Assembly (NCBI GenBank): GCA_958296055.1
Contig: CATQHS010000001.1
Location: forward strand, 3,188,277-3,252,276
Origin: an uncultured Acidimicrobiales bacterium
GTDB taxonomy: Bacteria; Actinomycetota; Acidimicrobiia; Acidimicrobiales; Aldehydirespiratoraceae
Length of the DNA stretch: 64,000 nucleotides
Direction: 5' to 3'
Position numbers and translations under genes: made by a program. Under the pieces are notes generated by a model. That model was not told the origin of the DNA. It ran no database searches and saw nothing but the letters and a program-made list of their open reading frames with translations. Of this stretch, positions 1-8,218 are shown piece after piece (positions within the stretch are counted from its first letter, which is position 1; the number at the start of each line of letters is the position of its first letter).

Positions 1-1779
1 GCTACTCTAGAAGGATTCAACCCCTACATGATAGTAGAACTCTCTGCTACCCCGCCGAAGAGTGCCAACGTGTTGGTAGATATCTCAGGCCAGGATCTTA
101 ATAATGCAGAGATGATCAAGTTAGATTTGCACATTATTAATAAGGCTAGTGCGAGTTGGCAGGACACGTTGTTAGCTTCCATTGAGCACCGCAACGCTTT
201 GGAGGAGAGGGCGTTAGGATATATGGCAGAGACTGGTGAGTATATACGGCCCATCTGTCTTATTCAAGTGGAGCGAACAGGCAAGGGTCAGCGCGGTGCA
301 GGTTATATCCATGCCGATGATGTCCGTGATTATCTGCTCACACATCCGGGTATCAGCGTTGAGCATATCGCCGTTAAAACAAGCGTACAAGATCAGCTTA
401 GAGAAGTAGATGAAATGGGAGGCTTGCTTTCGCGTGATTGTCCTATCAGATACATAATCACCAGGCAAGCGCTGCAAGAAGGCTGGGATTGTGCTTTCGC
501 TTATGTGCTCGTTATCCTCACCAACCCAAGTTCTAAGAACGCTCTAACGCAGCTTGTCGGACGCATTCTGCGTCAACCTTATGCTAAGAAAACCCGTGTT
601 CCTGAGTTAGACGAGAGCTATGTGTTTTGCTTCCAGCGCCGTGGTGGGGAGTTGTTGAATGCAGTACGCAAAGGATTCGGACTAGAGGGATTGCAAGGAC
701 TAGAAGGCAAAGTCACCCAAGACACGGAAGATTCGCTTCAGTCAAGCCGTCTGGTGGTCGCTCGGCAACAGGACATATATCGTCAGGCAACTCTAGATCT
801 TGTGCTACCCGCCTTTATGGTAAACGATAGCGGCCATTGGAGGCTAGCGCATTATGAAGAGGACATTCTTTTTCGGGTCCCCTGGGCGGATGTGGATATG
901 AGTCCACTTTTTGATCTCGACCTTAGTCGAAAAAATCTCCAAGACACTGTGCAGCGTACCGGATTGAATATAGATGCACGCTCAGAGTTAGAAACGGTTT
1001 ACGCTTCATCTAATGGGGATACTATTAATTACTACTTTGCGGCTAGTCACTTGCGGGATGTTGTCCCTAACCCTTGGCGTTCTGCGGCCTTTGCACGAGA
1101 AGTATTTGAAGAGCTGCTGCTGACAAATCCGCCCGAGCGCGTAGTTGCGAATTTTATGTTTGTGCTTGAAGAACTCCGTAAAAGGCTTGAAGCTGAACGC
1201 GATCGACTTTCGAAGCAAGTCTTTGCTGGTCTGCTAGATTCCGGTGATATGCGCTTCATTGTCGTCACTGATGATTTGGGAGGCTTCAACCGTTTGCCTG
1301 TCGAGATCGAAGTGTCAATGACGAAACAAGCAAATCGTGAGGACGGCAGCCAATATCAACACAGCTTATTTGACCGAATTGATGAAGCTGACCTCAACGG
1401 ATTTGAGAATAAGGTAGCTACATATATTGACACTCAGGCTCGCATGTTCTTCTGGTACCGCAACCGGGCTCGGCGTGACTACTATGTGCAAGGCTGGAAA
1501 CCACGTCGTATCTATGCTGACTTCATTTTTGCACTGCGCTCAGATGAGTCGAATACAGAGGACGAATACAGCCAGATATTTGTGATGGAGACTAAGGGCA
1601 TTCATCTCAAGCAATCGGAAGACACGGACTACAAGCGGTCCGTCTTCAATATATGCTCTGAGCACGCCAAAAAACGCGACTGGACTGAGTACGTGTCTGC
1701 TATGAGTAACAAAACTATGCGCTTTGAAATCGTGGATCAAGACGAATGGGAGCAGAAGCTCAACACGATGTTCGCTTGA
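1..1779 (+). CDS. Type III restriction enzyme Res subunit, 3' part (5' end outside window)
   Basis: The reading frame is open from base 1, so the gene begins upstream of the window. About 592 residues are visible. Near the start is the helicase motif ELSATPPKSA, a superfamily 2 motif III. Around residues 180-205 there is QLVGRILRQPYAKKT, matching motif VI. Near the C-terminus YADFIFAL followed by FVMETKG fits a PD-(D/E)XK nuclease core (D, then ExK). This order, helicase then nuclease, is that of Res subunits, which translocate on DNA and cut when partnered by a Mod methyltransferase. No mod gene is in view. Codons are rich in A and T, unlike every neighbour, which indicates recent transfer. 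The stop lies 14 bp from the convergent tgpA-like gene, so an island edge is probably here. A stand-alone helicase-nuclease of a related defence family is the main alternative. Confidence 0.85.
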   Translation, partial: ATLEGFNPYMIVELSATPPKSANVLVDISGQDLNNAEMIKLDLHIINKASASWQDTLLASIEHRNALEERALGYMAETGEYIRPICLIQVERTGKGQRGAGYIHADDVRDYLLTHPGISVEHIAVKTSVQDQLREVDEMGGLLSRDCPIRYIITRQALQEGWDCAFAYVLVILTNPSSKNALTQLVGRILRQPYAKKTRVPELDESYVFCFQRRGGELLNAVRKGFGLEGLQGLEGKVTQDTEDSLQSSRLVVARQQDIYRQATLDLVLPAFMVNDSGHWRLAHYEEDILFRVPWADVDMSPLFDLDLSRKNLQDTVQRTGLNIDARSELETVYASSNGDTINYYFAASHLRDVVPNPWRSAAFAREVFEELLLTNPPERVVANFMFVLEELRKRLEAERDRLSKQVFAGLLDSGDMRFIVVTDDLGGFNRLPVEIEVSMTKQANREDGSQYQHSLFDRIDEADLNGFENKVATYIDTQARMFFWYRNRARRDYYVQGWKPRRIYADFIFALRSDESNTEDEYSQIFVMETKGIHLKQSEDTDYKRSVFNICSEHAKKRDWTEYVSAMSNKTMRFEIVDQDEWEQKLNTMFA

Positions 1780-1793
1780 ATGCTCATCGGAGT

Positions 1794-4049
1794 TCAGGGC
1801 TGGCGGTTCAGCAAGGTCCGGGGGTCGAAGAAGGCGGCCAGGCGCCGGCGGCGGCTCGAACGCCGCCGACACGACTGGGCCACGGCCCGGGCCGAGGCCT
1901 CGGCCCGGTCTGCGACCGGCTCGGGCACGTGCGGGGAGTACCGGCCCAGGGTGACGCACCGGGCCAGGGTCTCCACCGGGCCCGCGTCGACCCGGCGCCC
2001 GGCCCGAGCCGCCAGCTCCAGCGGCGATTCCCACCGCCGGTGGCGGACGTCCACCAGGGCCAGGGCGTCGAGGGCGTCGCGCCAGGCCAACTCCATCAGG
2101 CCCGCCGGGTCGTGGGCCGCCCGGGCCCGCCAGCGCCGGCGTTGGAGCAGGCGCAGCCCCGGCACCGCCCCGGCCGCCCCGGCCGCGGCCGCCCCGGCGT
2201 AGACGAGGGCGGGCCAGAGCCGCGGGCGCTGATCCGAGCGGGGTCGGCTGTCGGGGGCAGCCGGCGCGGTGGGGGCCGGGGGGGCTGAGCCGCCTCCGGT
2301 TCCGGCTAACTCCGAGCCGGACTGGGCCGGAACGGTGGTGGCGGTCGCCGGGGAGGGCTGCGAGCCTTCCTGGGCGGGAGGGACGCCGGTAACCCCGTAG
2401 TCGTTGGGGCCGCCCCGGCCCGGGGTCGGCTCGAATCGCACCCAGCCGGTGCCCGCGAAGTAGACCTCGGGCCAGGCGTGGGCGTGCTCGCCCCGCACGG
2501 CGTATGCGCCCCTGGCGTCGTCCCACTCGCCCCAGGTGAAGCCGACCGCCACCCGGGCCGGCAGGCCGATGCTGCGGGCCATGGCCGCGAAGGCCGAGGC
2601 GAACTGCTCGCAGTAGCCGGCCCTGACGTCGAACAGGAACGCCTCCAAGTCGTCCAGGTCTTGGTCGAAGGCGACGTTCAGGTCGTAGCGGAAGCGGTCC
2701 GGGTCCCTGAAGTAGTCCTGCAGGGCCAGGGCCCGGTCGTAGTCGGTGCCGGCGCCGCCCGCCGCCCGCTCGGCCTCGGCCCGCACCGCCGCCGGGAAAG
2801 CCGAGGGGAGGGCGGTGTTGAAGGCAACGAAATCGCCGGTGGAGGAGCCGGCGGGGGAGCGCAGGCGGCGGGCGTCGATCTCGGGCACCGAGGACTCCAC
2901 CACATATGTGAACCGCCGGGGGCCGAGCGCGTCCCCGGACCGGGTCTTGACCAGCGACCCCGAGGCCGGCTCGTATTCCATGGCCACGCCGCCGTCGTCG
3001 ATCACCTCCCGGACCTCGTGGGCGGCGGGGAGGAAAATGTTCCCCAGGTTCTCGATGGTCACCGCCTGGGTCAGCGGCCGGGCCGTCACCGAGGGATCGA
3101 AGTCGCTGGGCAGGGGCCCGGTTGCCTCGTCGAAGCTCGACCGGGCCCGCCACAGGTTGCCGTCGAACTCGTCCAGCGCCATTAGCCGCCAGTACTCCCG
3201 GGAGTCGGAGTCCACCGCCACCGAGAAGAGTTCGACGTCGGACTGCTCGACCAGCCTGGCCCTCACCTGAACCAAGGGGCTGACCACCACCCGGCGCTGC
3301 GGGCCGGGCTCCAAGTCGGTCAGGTCGATCAGGGCCTCGGCGCCCGCCCCGGGCAGGCTGGGGCCGATCACGGCCCCGGCCAGGACGGCGACGGCCCCGG
3401 CCCCGGCCCCGCACCGCAGCACCGTCGCCGCCCCCCGGCCCGGTCCGGGCTCGATCCAGGCCCGGCGGGCTTGCCCGGCCGCTCTCATGGTGAGCATCAC
3501 CGCCATGGCCGCCGCGCTGAAGGCCACGGCGTGGCCGAGGGCCCCTTCGTCGGTTCCCAGCACCACGGTGAAGACGAAGATCATGAAGGCGGGCAGCACC
3601 GCCTCCACTGCCGAACCCAGGCGGTGCGCGGCCCAGTCGGCCACGAAGACCAGCACCCACAGCAGGGCGCCGGCCGCGACGACGAAGCCGGTGGCGACCG
3701 GCACCGGCGCCGACTCCTCGTTGAATATGGCCCAGGCCTCGTTCAGATCGGCTCGGACGGCGTCGACGGTGGACGAGGCGGGCAGGACGAGGTAGGAGGC
3801 CGTGTCCGGGTACAGCAGGGCGGTGACGGCCAGCACTCCGACCGCCGCGCTGGCCACCGCCGAAGCCATCACGCCGAGCCCGGCCCGGCGGGCGGTCGTC
3901 GCGGCCAGATGGGAGAGCAGGGCCAACGCCAGCGTGTCGCCCAGGAAGGTGGCGTCGGCGAACAGGCGGGTCATGCCCGCGACGACGACCACGGTGAGAG
4001 CGACCAGGGCCGGCTCGACCGGCCATCCCCGGGCCAGGCCGCGGTTCAC
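1794..4049 (-). CDS. TgpA-like membrane transglutaminase (DUF3488/transglutaminase-like/DUF4129)
   Basis: A protein of 751 residues with several hydrophobic segments in the first 200 residues, a large extracytoplasmic region, and a second membrane segment after a Pro/Ala/Ser-rich stretch, followed by a cytoplasmic DUF4129-type tail. The transglutaminase core is visible: Cys in GYCEQFASAF (about residue 478), then His in EHAHAWPEVYF (about 520), and FEPTPGR just after. I chose GTG at 4049 because it overlaps the stop of the preceding micro-ORF in a GTGA and gives VNRGLARGWP, the same residues that begin that micro-ORF. An upstream ATG at 4094 is in frame but would bypass this arrangement. Gene order MoxR-DUF58-TgpA is the classic actinobacterial set, thought to build a surface or envelope complex; the substrate is unknown. 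Confidence 0.85.
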   Translation of the reverse strand: MNRGLARGWPVEPALVALTVVVVAGMTRLFADATFLGDTLALALLSHLAATTARRAGLGVMASAVASAAVGVLAVTALLYPDTASYLVLPASSTVDAVRADLNEAWAIFNEESAPVPVATGFVVAAGALLWVLVFVADWAAHRLGSAVEAVLPAFMIFVFTVVLGTDEGALGHAVAFSAAAMAVMLTMRAAGQARRAWIEPGPGRGAATVLRCGAGAGAVAVLAGAVIGPSLPGAGAEALIDLTDLEPGPQRRVVVSPLVQVRARLVEQSDVELFSVAVDSDSREYWRLMALDEFDGNLWRARSSFDEATGPLPSDFDPSVTARPLTQAVTIENLGNIFLPAAHEVREVIDDGGVAMEYEPASGSLVKTRSGDALGPRRFTYVVESSVPEIDARRLRSPAGSSTGDFVAFNTALPSAFPAAVRAEAERAAGGAGTDYDRALALQDYFRDPDRFRYDLNVAFDQDLDDLEAFLFDVRAGYCEQFASAFAAMARSIGLPARVAVGFTWGEWDDARGAYAVRGEHAHAWPEVYFAGTGWVRFEPTPGRGGPNDYGVTGVPPAQEGSQPSPATATTVPAQSGSELAGTGGGSAPPAPTAPAAPDSRPRSDQRPRLWPALVYAGAAAAGAAGAVPGLRLLQRRRWRARAAHDPAGLMELAWRDALDALALVDVRHRRWESPLELAARAGRRVDAGPVETLARCVTLGRYSPHVPEPVADRAEASARAVAQSCRRRSSRRRRLAAFFDPRTLLNRQP

Positions 4050-4127
4050 GTCCGAGCCCCGTCGCCGGCGGCCGCGGCGGCCTGAGCGGGCCATCCCCGG
4101 GCCAGGCCGCGGTTCACGTCCGAGCCC
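4021..4127. repeat. 39-bp direct repeat pair at the DUF58/tgpA junction
   Basis: Bases 4021-4059 and 4089-4127 are identical over 39 bp, with a 68-bp offset. Each copy holds the GTGA stop/start overlap plus 12 nt of upstream coding sequence and about 25 nt of downstream coding sequence on the minus strand. The exact identity suggests a recent duplication. Confidence 0.95.
4046..4117 (-). other. Junction-duplication micro-ORF between DUF58 gene and tgpA-like gene (23 codons)
   Basis: GTG at 4117 overlaps the DUF58 stop (GTGA), and the TGA at 4046-4048 overlaps the GTG start of the transglutaminase gene (again GTGA). The peptide begins VNRGLARGWP, identical to the first ten residues of the downstream protein, and ends GART, echoing the upstream protein's terminal RART. 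It therefore looks like a tandem copy of the stop/start junction. Whether the peptide is made is unknown; its clearest possible role is to relay ribosomes from one gene to the next. Confidence 0.6.
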
Positions 4128-5283
4128 TGGTCCGGGCCGGGATGTTCCACCGGTCGGCGAGCTGGCCCGATCCGGTGAGGTGGATCCAGTTGCCGGCCGT
4201 CCCTCCGGCGGGGCCGCCGGAGTCCCAGATGGCGGCATCGCAGGTGACGATCAGCGAAACGCCGAGCCTTCGGACCAGCTTGGAGCGGGCCTCGGGGTCG
4301 TGGGCCGCCGCCGGGTCGGCCGTCACCGCCACCCCCGTGGACCAGCCCGCCCCCGCGTCGGGGTGGATCCGGTTCTCCCCGTCCCGGAGCAGGGCCAGGA
4401 ACTCCAGGGCTTCGTCCAGCCGGGCCGGGCCGGCCAGCACCGGGGTGCCGCGCCCGTCGGTGGTCCGGACCCGGACCGCGTCGCCGGCGGCCAGGGTGGC
4501 CGCGGCGATGGAGGCGGCCACCGAGGTGGTCACGTCTTGGGCCGACTCGAGGTGGCCGGGAGGCCGGGTGTCGATGATCACGGTCAGGCACACGTCGTGG
4601 GGGGGCCGGTACTGGCGGACGACGAGCTCGTCGTGGCGGGCGGTCGAGCGCCAGTGGATCCGGCGGGGGTCGTCCCCGTCGACGTAGGGGCGCAGGCCGT
4701 CGACCTCATCCGAGCTTGGCCCCGGCGGCGACTGCCGGTACTGCTCGCCGACCAGGGGCTCGTCGCCGGTCCGCAGGGGGGCGGCGGGCAGGGCTTCGAT
4801 GGGCGGATGGACGACTAGGCGGGCCCGGTTCGCCACGCGGTGCAAGCGTCGGGCCAGGCCGAAGGGGTCGAGATCGTCGATGCGCATGGGCCCGATCTCG
4901 ACCACCCCGCGGCGGGAGGCGGGGAGGCGGTAGGCGCCCTTAGCCCTCCGGCCCCCGGCCAGCGGCGCCACCGAGAGCCGGACGTCGCCCGCGCCGGTGA
5001 CGGAGTCGCGGATCCGCAAGATCGGGGACCGCCAGAGGCTGCGGCTGCGGTTGAGGACCACCAGCTCCACCCGAGCCGCCTCGCCGACCGGAACCCGATA
5101 GGGGACGATCCGGCGGGAGACGGAAAGCTGCGAGGAGCGCAGCTTGCGCACCAGCAGCGCCCCCACCGCGGTGGCCGCGGGCACGGTGCCGACGACGACC
5201 AGTTCGACATGGCCGAACACCCGTCCCGCCCCGATCAAGGCCGCGCCCAGAAACAGGACCTGCCATCCGGCTGCGGTCCACAC
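4114..5283 (-). CDS. DUF58 domain protein
   Basis: 389 residues. Two hydrophobic segments near the N-terminus (residues 5-45) are followed by a beta-rich region and the DUF58 signature LRPYVDGDDPRRIHW with STARHDELVVRQY, then a von Willebrand A-like region starting CLTVIIDTRPP. DUF58 proteins are encoded next to MoxR ATPases and are thought to be chaperoned or remodelled by them; molecular function is not settled. The GTG start follows an AAAGG motif about four bases upstream. The stop overlaps a duplicated GTG that opens a micro-ORF leading into the transglutaminase gene. Confidence 0.88.
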   Translation of the reverse strand: MWTAAGWQVLFLGAALIGAGRVFGHVELVVVGTVPAATAVGALLVRKLRSSQLSVSRRIVPYRVPVGEAARVELVVLNRSRSLWRSPILRIRDSVTGAGDVRLSVAPLAGGRRAKGAYRLPASRRGVVEIGPMRIDDLDPFGLARRLHRVANRARLVVHPPIEALPAAPLRTGDEPLVGEQYRQSPPGPSSDEVDGLRPYVDGDDPRRIHWRSTARHDELVVRQYRPPHDVCLTVIIDTRPPGHLESAQDVTTSVAASIAAATLAAGDAVRVRTTDGRGTPVLAGPARLDEALEFLALLRDGENRIHPDAGAGWSTGVAVTADPAAAHDPEARSKLVRRLGVSLIVTCDAAIWDSGGPAGGTAGNWIHLTGSGQLADRWNIPARTRART

Positions 5284-5350
5284 CTTTCAGGCCCTTCCGC
5301 CGGGGCCCGGGGCGAGGACGGACGCCGCCGCCGCGCCGGGGCCCACGCCC

Positions 5351-6382
5351 TCAGCGCCTCCCGCGGTGCACCGGCACCGTGTCGATGATCTCGGTCACCA
5401 CCTCGGAGGCGTCCCGGCCCCGCATCCGGCTCTCGGGGGCCACCATCAGCCGGTGGGGGAGCATCACCGGGGCCAGCACCTTGACGTCGTCGGGCGTGAC
5501 GTAGGACCGGCCCTGGGTGGCGGCCTGGGCCCGAGCCCCCCTTTGTAGGGCCAGCAGCCCCCGGGGCGACAGCCCCAGCGCCAGGGAGGGATGGCGGCGG
5601 GTGGCGTCGGCGATGTCCAGCAGGTAGTCCCGCAGGGCCGGGGCGACGTGGACGGCGTTGAGGCCCGACGCCAGCCGGGCCACCTCGGCGGCGGTGGTGA
5701 CCGGCTCGATGTCGGCGACGGGCTCGCGGTCGCCCCGGGTCTGGAGGATGCGGTCCTCGGAGCCGCGGTCGGGGTACCCGACCTCCAGCCGCATGAAGAA
5801 GCGGTCGAGCTGGCTCTCCGGAAGCGGATAGGTGCCCTCGCGCTCGATCGGGTTCTGGGTGGCGATAACGGTGAAGGGCGAGTCCAGGTCGCGGGTGGTG
5901 CCGTCCACGGTGACCTGCCGCTCGGCCATGGCCTCCAAGAGCGCGGACTGGGTCTTGGGGGAGGCCCGGTTGATCTCGTCGGCCAGCACCACGTTGGCGA
6001 AGACGGGCCCGGCCCGGAACTCGAACGCCCCGCTGGACCGGTTGAACACCGACGTCCCGGTCACGTCGGCCGGCAGCAGGTCGGGCGTGAACTGGATCCG
6101 GCCGAAGATGCCGTCCACGCTGCGGGCCAGGGCCTTGGCCAGGCTGGTCTTGCCCACGCCGGGGACGTCCTCGATGAGCACGTGGCCGTCGCACAGCAGC
6201 GCAATCACCAGCAGGCGGATCACGTCGGCCTTGCCCTTCACGGCCTGCTCCACGTTGGCCCGGATGGCCTCGAAACGCTCCCCGAACCCGGTGGCCGGGG
6301 GGCGGACGGCATCGGCTGCGCGGCCGGCGCCGGCCGGATCCTTCGAGCCCCTCAGGGCCGGTTGGTTCTGGGTGCTGGTCAC
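5351..6382 (-). CDS. MoxR-family AAA+ ATPase
   Basis: 343 residues. Walker A is EDVPGVGKTSLAKALA, Walker B is VVLADEINRASPKTQ, and the family-typical IATQNPIEREGTYPLPESQ and DRFFMRL follow. The C-terminal lid contains SPRGLLALQRGA. MoxR ATPases act as chaperones that activate partner proteins with von Willebrand A or DUF58 domains, and the partner is next in the operon with a 67-bp gap. The GTG start is preceded by GGGAGG six bases upstream. The start lies back-to-back with the ROK gene, so the 61 bp between them must hold both promoters. Confidence 0.93.
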   Translation of the reverse strand: MTSTQNQPALRGSKDPAGAGRAADAVRPPATGFGERFEAIRANVEQAVKGKADVIRLLVIALLCDGHVLIEDVPGVGKTSLAKALARSVDGIFGRIQFTPDLLPADVTGTSVFNRSSGAFEFRAGPVFANVVLADEINRASPKTQSALLEAMAERQVTVDGTTRDLDSPFTVIATQNPIEREGTYPLPESQLDRFFMRLEVGYPDRGSEDRILQTRGDREPVADIEPVTTAAEVARLASGLNAVHVAPALRDYLLDIADATRRHPSLALGLSPRGLLALQRGARAQAATQGRSYVTPDDVKVLAPVMLPHRLMVAPESRMRGRDASEVVTEIIDTVPVHRGRR

Positions 6383-6443
6383 ACGCGCCTCCCGGTTCGG
6401 CCCATCATCGTGCAGGCTCGACCCGTCCGGCTACAACATTAAG

Positions 6444-7364
6444 GTGCCTGCGGTCCTGGCCATCGACATCGGCGGCACCAAGATCGACGCCGGAATCGTC
6501 GATGCCGACGGGCGGATCCTGGCCCGTCGCCGGATCGAGACCGGGGGAGCGGCCGACGGCGAGGACCTCTTCGACCGCCTGGTGGGATTGATCGAGGCGG
6601 TCGCGGCCGGCGGAGGCCGCCGCGGCTTGGTGGCCTGCGGCGTCGGCACAGGCGGCCCCATGACCCGGTCTGGCGCCACCGTGTCGCCGCTCAACATTCC
6701 GGCGTGGCGCCGGTTCCCGCTGCTGGAGCGGCTGAGCGAAGCGGTCCCGGCGCCGGTTCACATAGACAATGACGCCAAGGCCCTAGCCCTGGGCGAGGCC
6801 TGGAAGGGCGCGGCCCAAGGGGAGAGGAACTTCATGGCCATGGTGGTCTCGACCGGGATCGGGGGCGGCATCGTGCTCGACGGGCGCCTGCTGGAGGGCG
6901 CCGAGGGCAACGCCGGCCACATCGGCCACGTGGTGGTGCGCCCCGGCGGCAGCGAACTGCCCGGCCACGTGCCGGGCGTGCTGGAGGCAAGCGAACTGCC
7001 CGGCCACGTGCCGGGCGTGCTGGAGGCCGAGGCGTCGGGTCCGGCCATCGCCCGGCGGACCGGCCGCCCGGCGGCCGAGGCCGGCCCGGACGAGATCGAC
7101 CGAGCCGGGACGCTGGTGGGCCGGGCCGTCGGATCGGTGGCCAATCTGCTGGACCTGCGGCTGGCTTTGGTGGCCGGATCGGTGGCCCTGGGCTTCGGGA
7201 AGCCCTTCTTCGCCGCCGCCCAGCGCGAGGTAGACCGGGTGGCCCGGCTCGACCACTCGCTCGGCGCCCGAGTCCGCCCGGCCGGCCTGGGCGCGGACGG
7301 CCCCCTGATCGGGGCCGCGGCGGTGGGATGGCGGGGGTCCGGCCGCCACGTCGGGGTCCGGTGA
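6444..7364 (+). CDS. ROK-family sugar kinase-like protein with degenerate zinc motif
   Basis: 306 residues with the ATP-binding signature AIDIGGTKIDAGIVD at the N-terminus, the sugar-binding HIDNDAKALALGEAW around residue 110, and VVSTGIGGGIVLDG. ROK proteins bind zinc through CxCGxxGCxE after the conserved EGNAGHIGH; here that place holds ELPGHVPGVLEA, with no cysteine, and the stretch is tandemly duplicated (39 bp). The following EASGPAI matches the family again. Without the zinc site, activity is doubtful, or the protein belongs to a zinc-independent branch. GTG at 6444 gives a start right before the first beta strand; no strong ribosome-binding site is seen. Substrate cannot be predicted; glucokinase is the common role. 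Confidence 0.8.
   Translation: MPAVLAIDIGGTKIDAGIVDADGRILARRRIETGGAADGEDLFDRLVGLIEAVAAGGGRRGLVACGVGTGGPMTRSGATVSPLNIPAWRRFPLLERLSEAVPAPVHIDNDAKALALGEAWKGAAQGERNFMAMVVSTGIGGGIVLDGRLLEGAEGNAGHIGHVVVRPGGSELPGHVPGVLEASELPGHVPGVLEAEASGPAIARRTGRPAAEAGPDEIDRAGTLVGRAVGSVANLLDLRLALVAGSVALGFGKPFFAAAQREVDRVARLDHSLGARVRPAGLGADGPLIGAAAVGWRGSGRHVGVR
6951..7028 (+). repeat. 39-bp perfect tandem duplication inside the ROK gene
   Basis: Two adjacent copies, 6951-6989 and 6990-7028, differ only at the last base. Each encodes SELPGHVPGVLEA. The repeat lies exactly where the zinc-binding cysteines of ROK proteins should be. Confidence 0.95.
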
Positions 7365-7630
7365 TGAGCCGGTGTCGGCTGATCCGGGCCGCAGTGACGG
7401 CGGCGGCCCGGCGGCCCGGCCTGTGGCCCGTCGCTTTGGTCCAGGCCTTTCGCTTCGCCCCCCGCGGGTGGTGGCGGCGCCCTCCGTTCCTGCCCGTTCC
7501 CGACCGGGATCTGGTCCGGTTCCGGGCGGCGACCATGTACGGCCGACCCGACGCCCCGGTCGAGCCCGGCGACGTGATCCGGTGGCTGCGGTGGTGCCGG
7601 TCGGAGTCCCGGCGCCGACGAGCCCGATAG
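7364..7630 (+). CDS. Small conserved actinobacterial protein of unknown function
   Basis: 88 residues. ATG at 7364 overlaps the ROK stop (TGATG), suggesting coupling. The protein has PRGWWRRPPFLPVPD and RFRAATMYG, a pattern I recall from short hypothetical proteins in many Actinobacteria, often rich in Arg and Trp and followed by a helix. No catalytic motif, signal peptide or clear membrane segment is evident; the segment around residues 10-28 is only moderately hydrophobic. The next gene encodes an HNH nuclease, ten bases downstream. Function unknown. Confidence 0.65.
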   Translation: MSRCRLIRAAVTAAARRPGLWPVALVQAFRFAPRGWWRRPPFLPVPDRDLVRFRAATMYGRPDAPVEPGDVIRWLRWCRSESRRRRAR

Positions 7631-7633
7631 CCT
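7628..7633 (+). promoter_or_regulatory. Predicted -10 box for a leaderless HNH-nuclease mRNA
   Basis: TAGCCT is followed by seven bases and then the ATG at 7641, so transcription would begin at or next to the start codon. No good -35 match and no ribosome-binding site is present. The same spacing recurs at other genes in the window. Confidence 0.45.
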
Positions 7634-7640
7634 GCCGCCC

Positions 7641-8150
7641 ATGTCCCGGGTGCTGGTGCTCAACGCGACCTTCGAGCCGCTGGCCGTGGTGAGCACCCGC
7701 CGGGCGGTGTGTTTGGTGATGGCCGACAAGGTCGAGACGCTCCAGTCCTCGGGCCGGGCCTTCCGGTCCGAGCGGTCGGTGGTGGACGTCCCCTCGGTGG
7801 TGCGGCTCAGCCGCTACGTCCCCGTCCAGAGGGCCCGGTACCGCAATCCCAACCGCCGGGCGGTGCTGGCCCGCGACCGCGGCTCGTGCCAGTACTGCGG
7901 CGGGAAGGCGGAGACGGTGGATCACGTCGTTCCCCGCAGCCGCGGCGGCGGCCACACCTGGGAGAACGTCGTGGCCGCCTGTCGGCGGTGCAACGCCAAG
8001 AAGCGGGACCGGTTCCTGACTGAGAGCGGGATGCGGCTCCGGCGCCGGCCCCAGCTTCCCTCCCAGTGGGCGTGGGTGGAGGTGGCGGCGGGCGGGGTGC
8101 CCGACTCGTGGGCCCCCTACCTCCGATATCTGGATCGCCAGTCGGCCTGA
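7641..8150 (+). CDS. HNH endonuclease
   Basis: 169 residues. The HNH core is C-terminal: RDRGSCQYCGG, then ETVDHVVPRSRGGGHTWENVV, then CRRCNAKKRDR, giving the two CxxC zinc knuckles and the DH catalytic pair. The N-terminal half (VLVLNATFEPLAVVSTRRAV) matches the widespread stand-alone HNH proteins of Actinobacteria and Cyanobacteria. Its cellular role is unknown. It follows a TAGCCT box directly, so it probably starts its own transcript. No restriction or phage genes adjoin it, so a housekeeping role is more likely than a mobile one. Confidence 0.88.
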   Translation: MSRVLVLNATFEPLAVVSTRRAVCLVMADKVETLQSSGRAFRSERSVVDVPSVVRLSRYVPVQRARYRNPNRRAVLARDRGSCQYCGGKAETVDHVVPRSRGGGHTWENVVAACRRCNAKKRDRFLTESGMRLRRRPQLPSQWAWVEVAAGGVPDSWAPYLRYLDRQSA

Positions 8151-8218
8151 CCCCGCCCGGCGGGGCCCGCCGGGTCTCGGCGGCGGCCGGCCCGGTCGTC
8201 CGCTCCGGCCCTCGTCCG

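Noticed and set aside
1540..4026. Long minus-strand frame overlapping both the restriction gene and the transglutaminase gene
   Set aside because: It is the +1 shadow of the transglutaminase gene, Arg/Gly/Pro-rich, and crosses the composition border.
4049..4094. ATG at 4094 as start of the transglutaminase gene
   Set aside because: It lies inside the first copy of the 39-bp repeat and would read Arg/Gly-rich sequence; GTG 4049 gives the junction overlap and the membrane-protein start.
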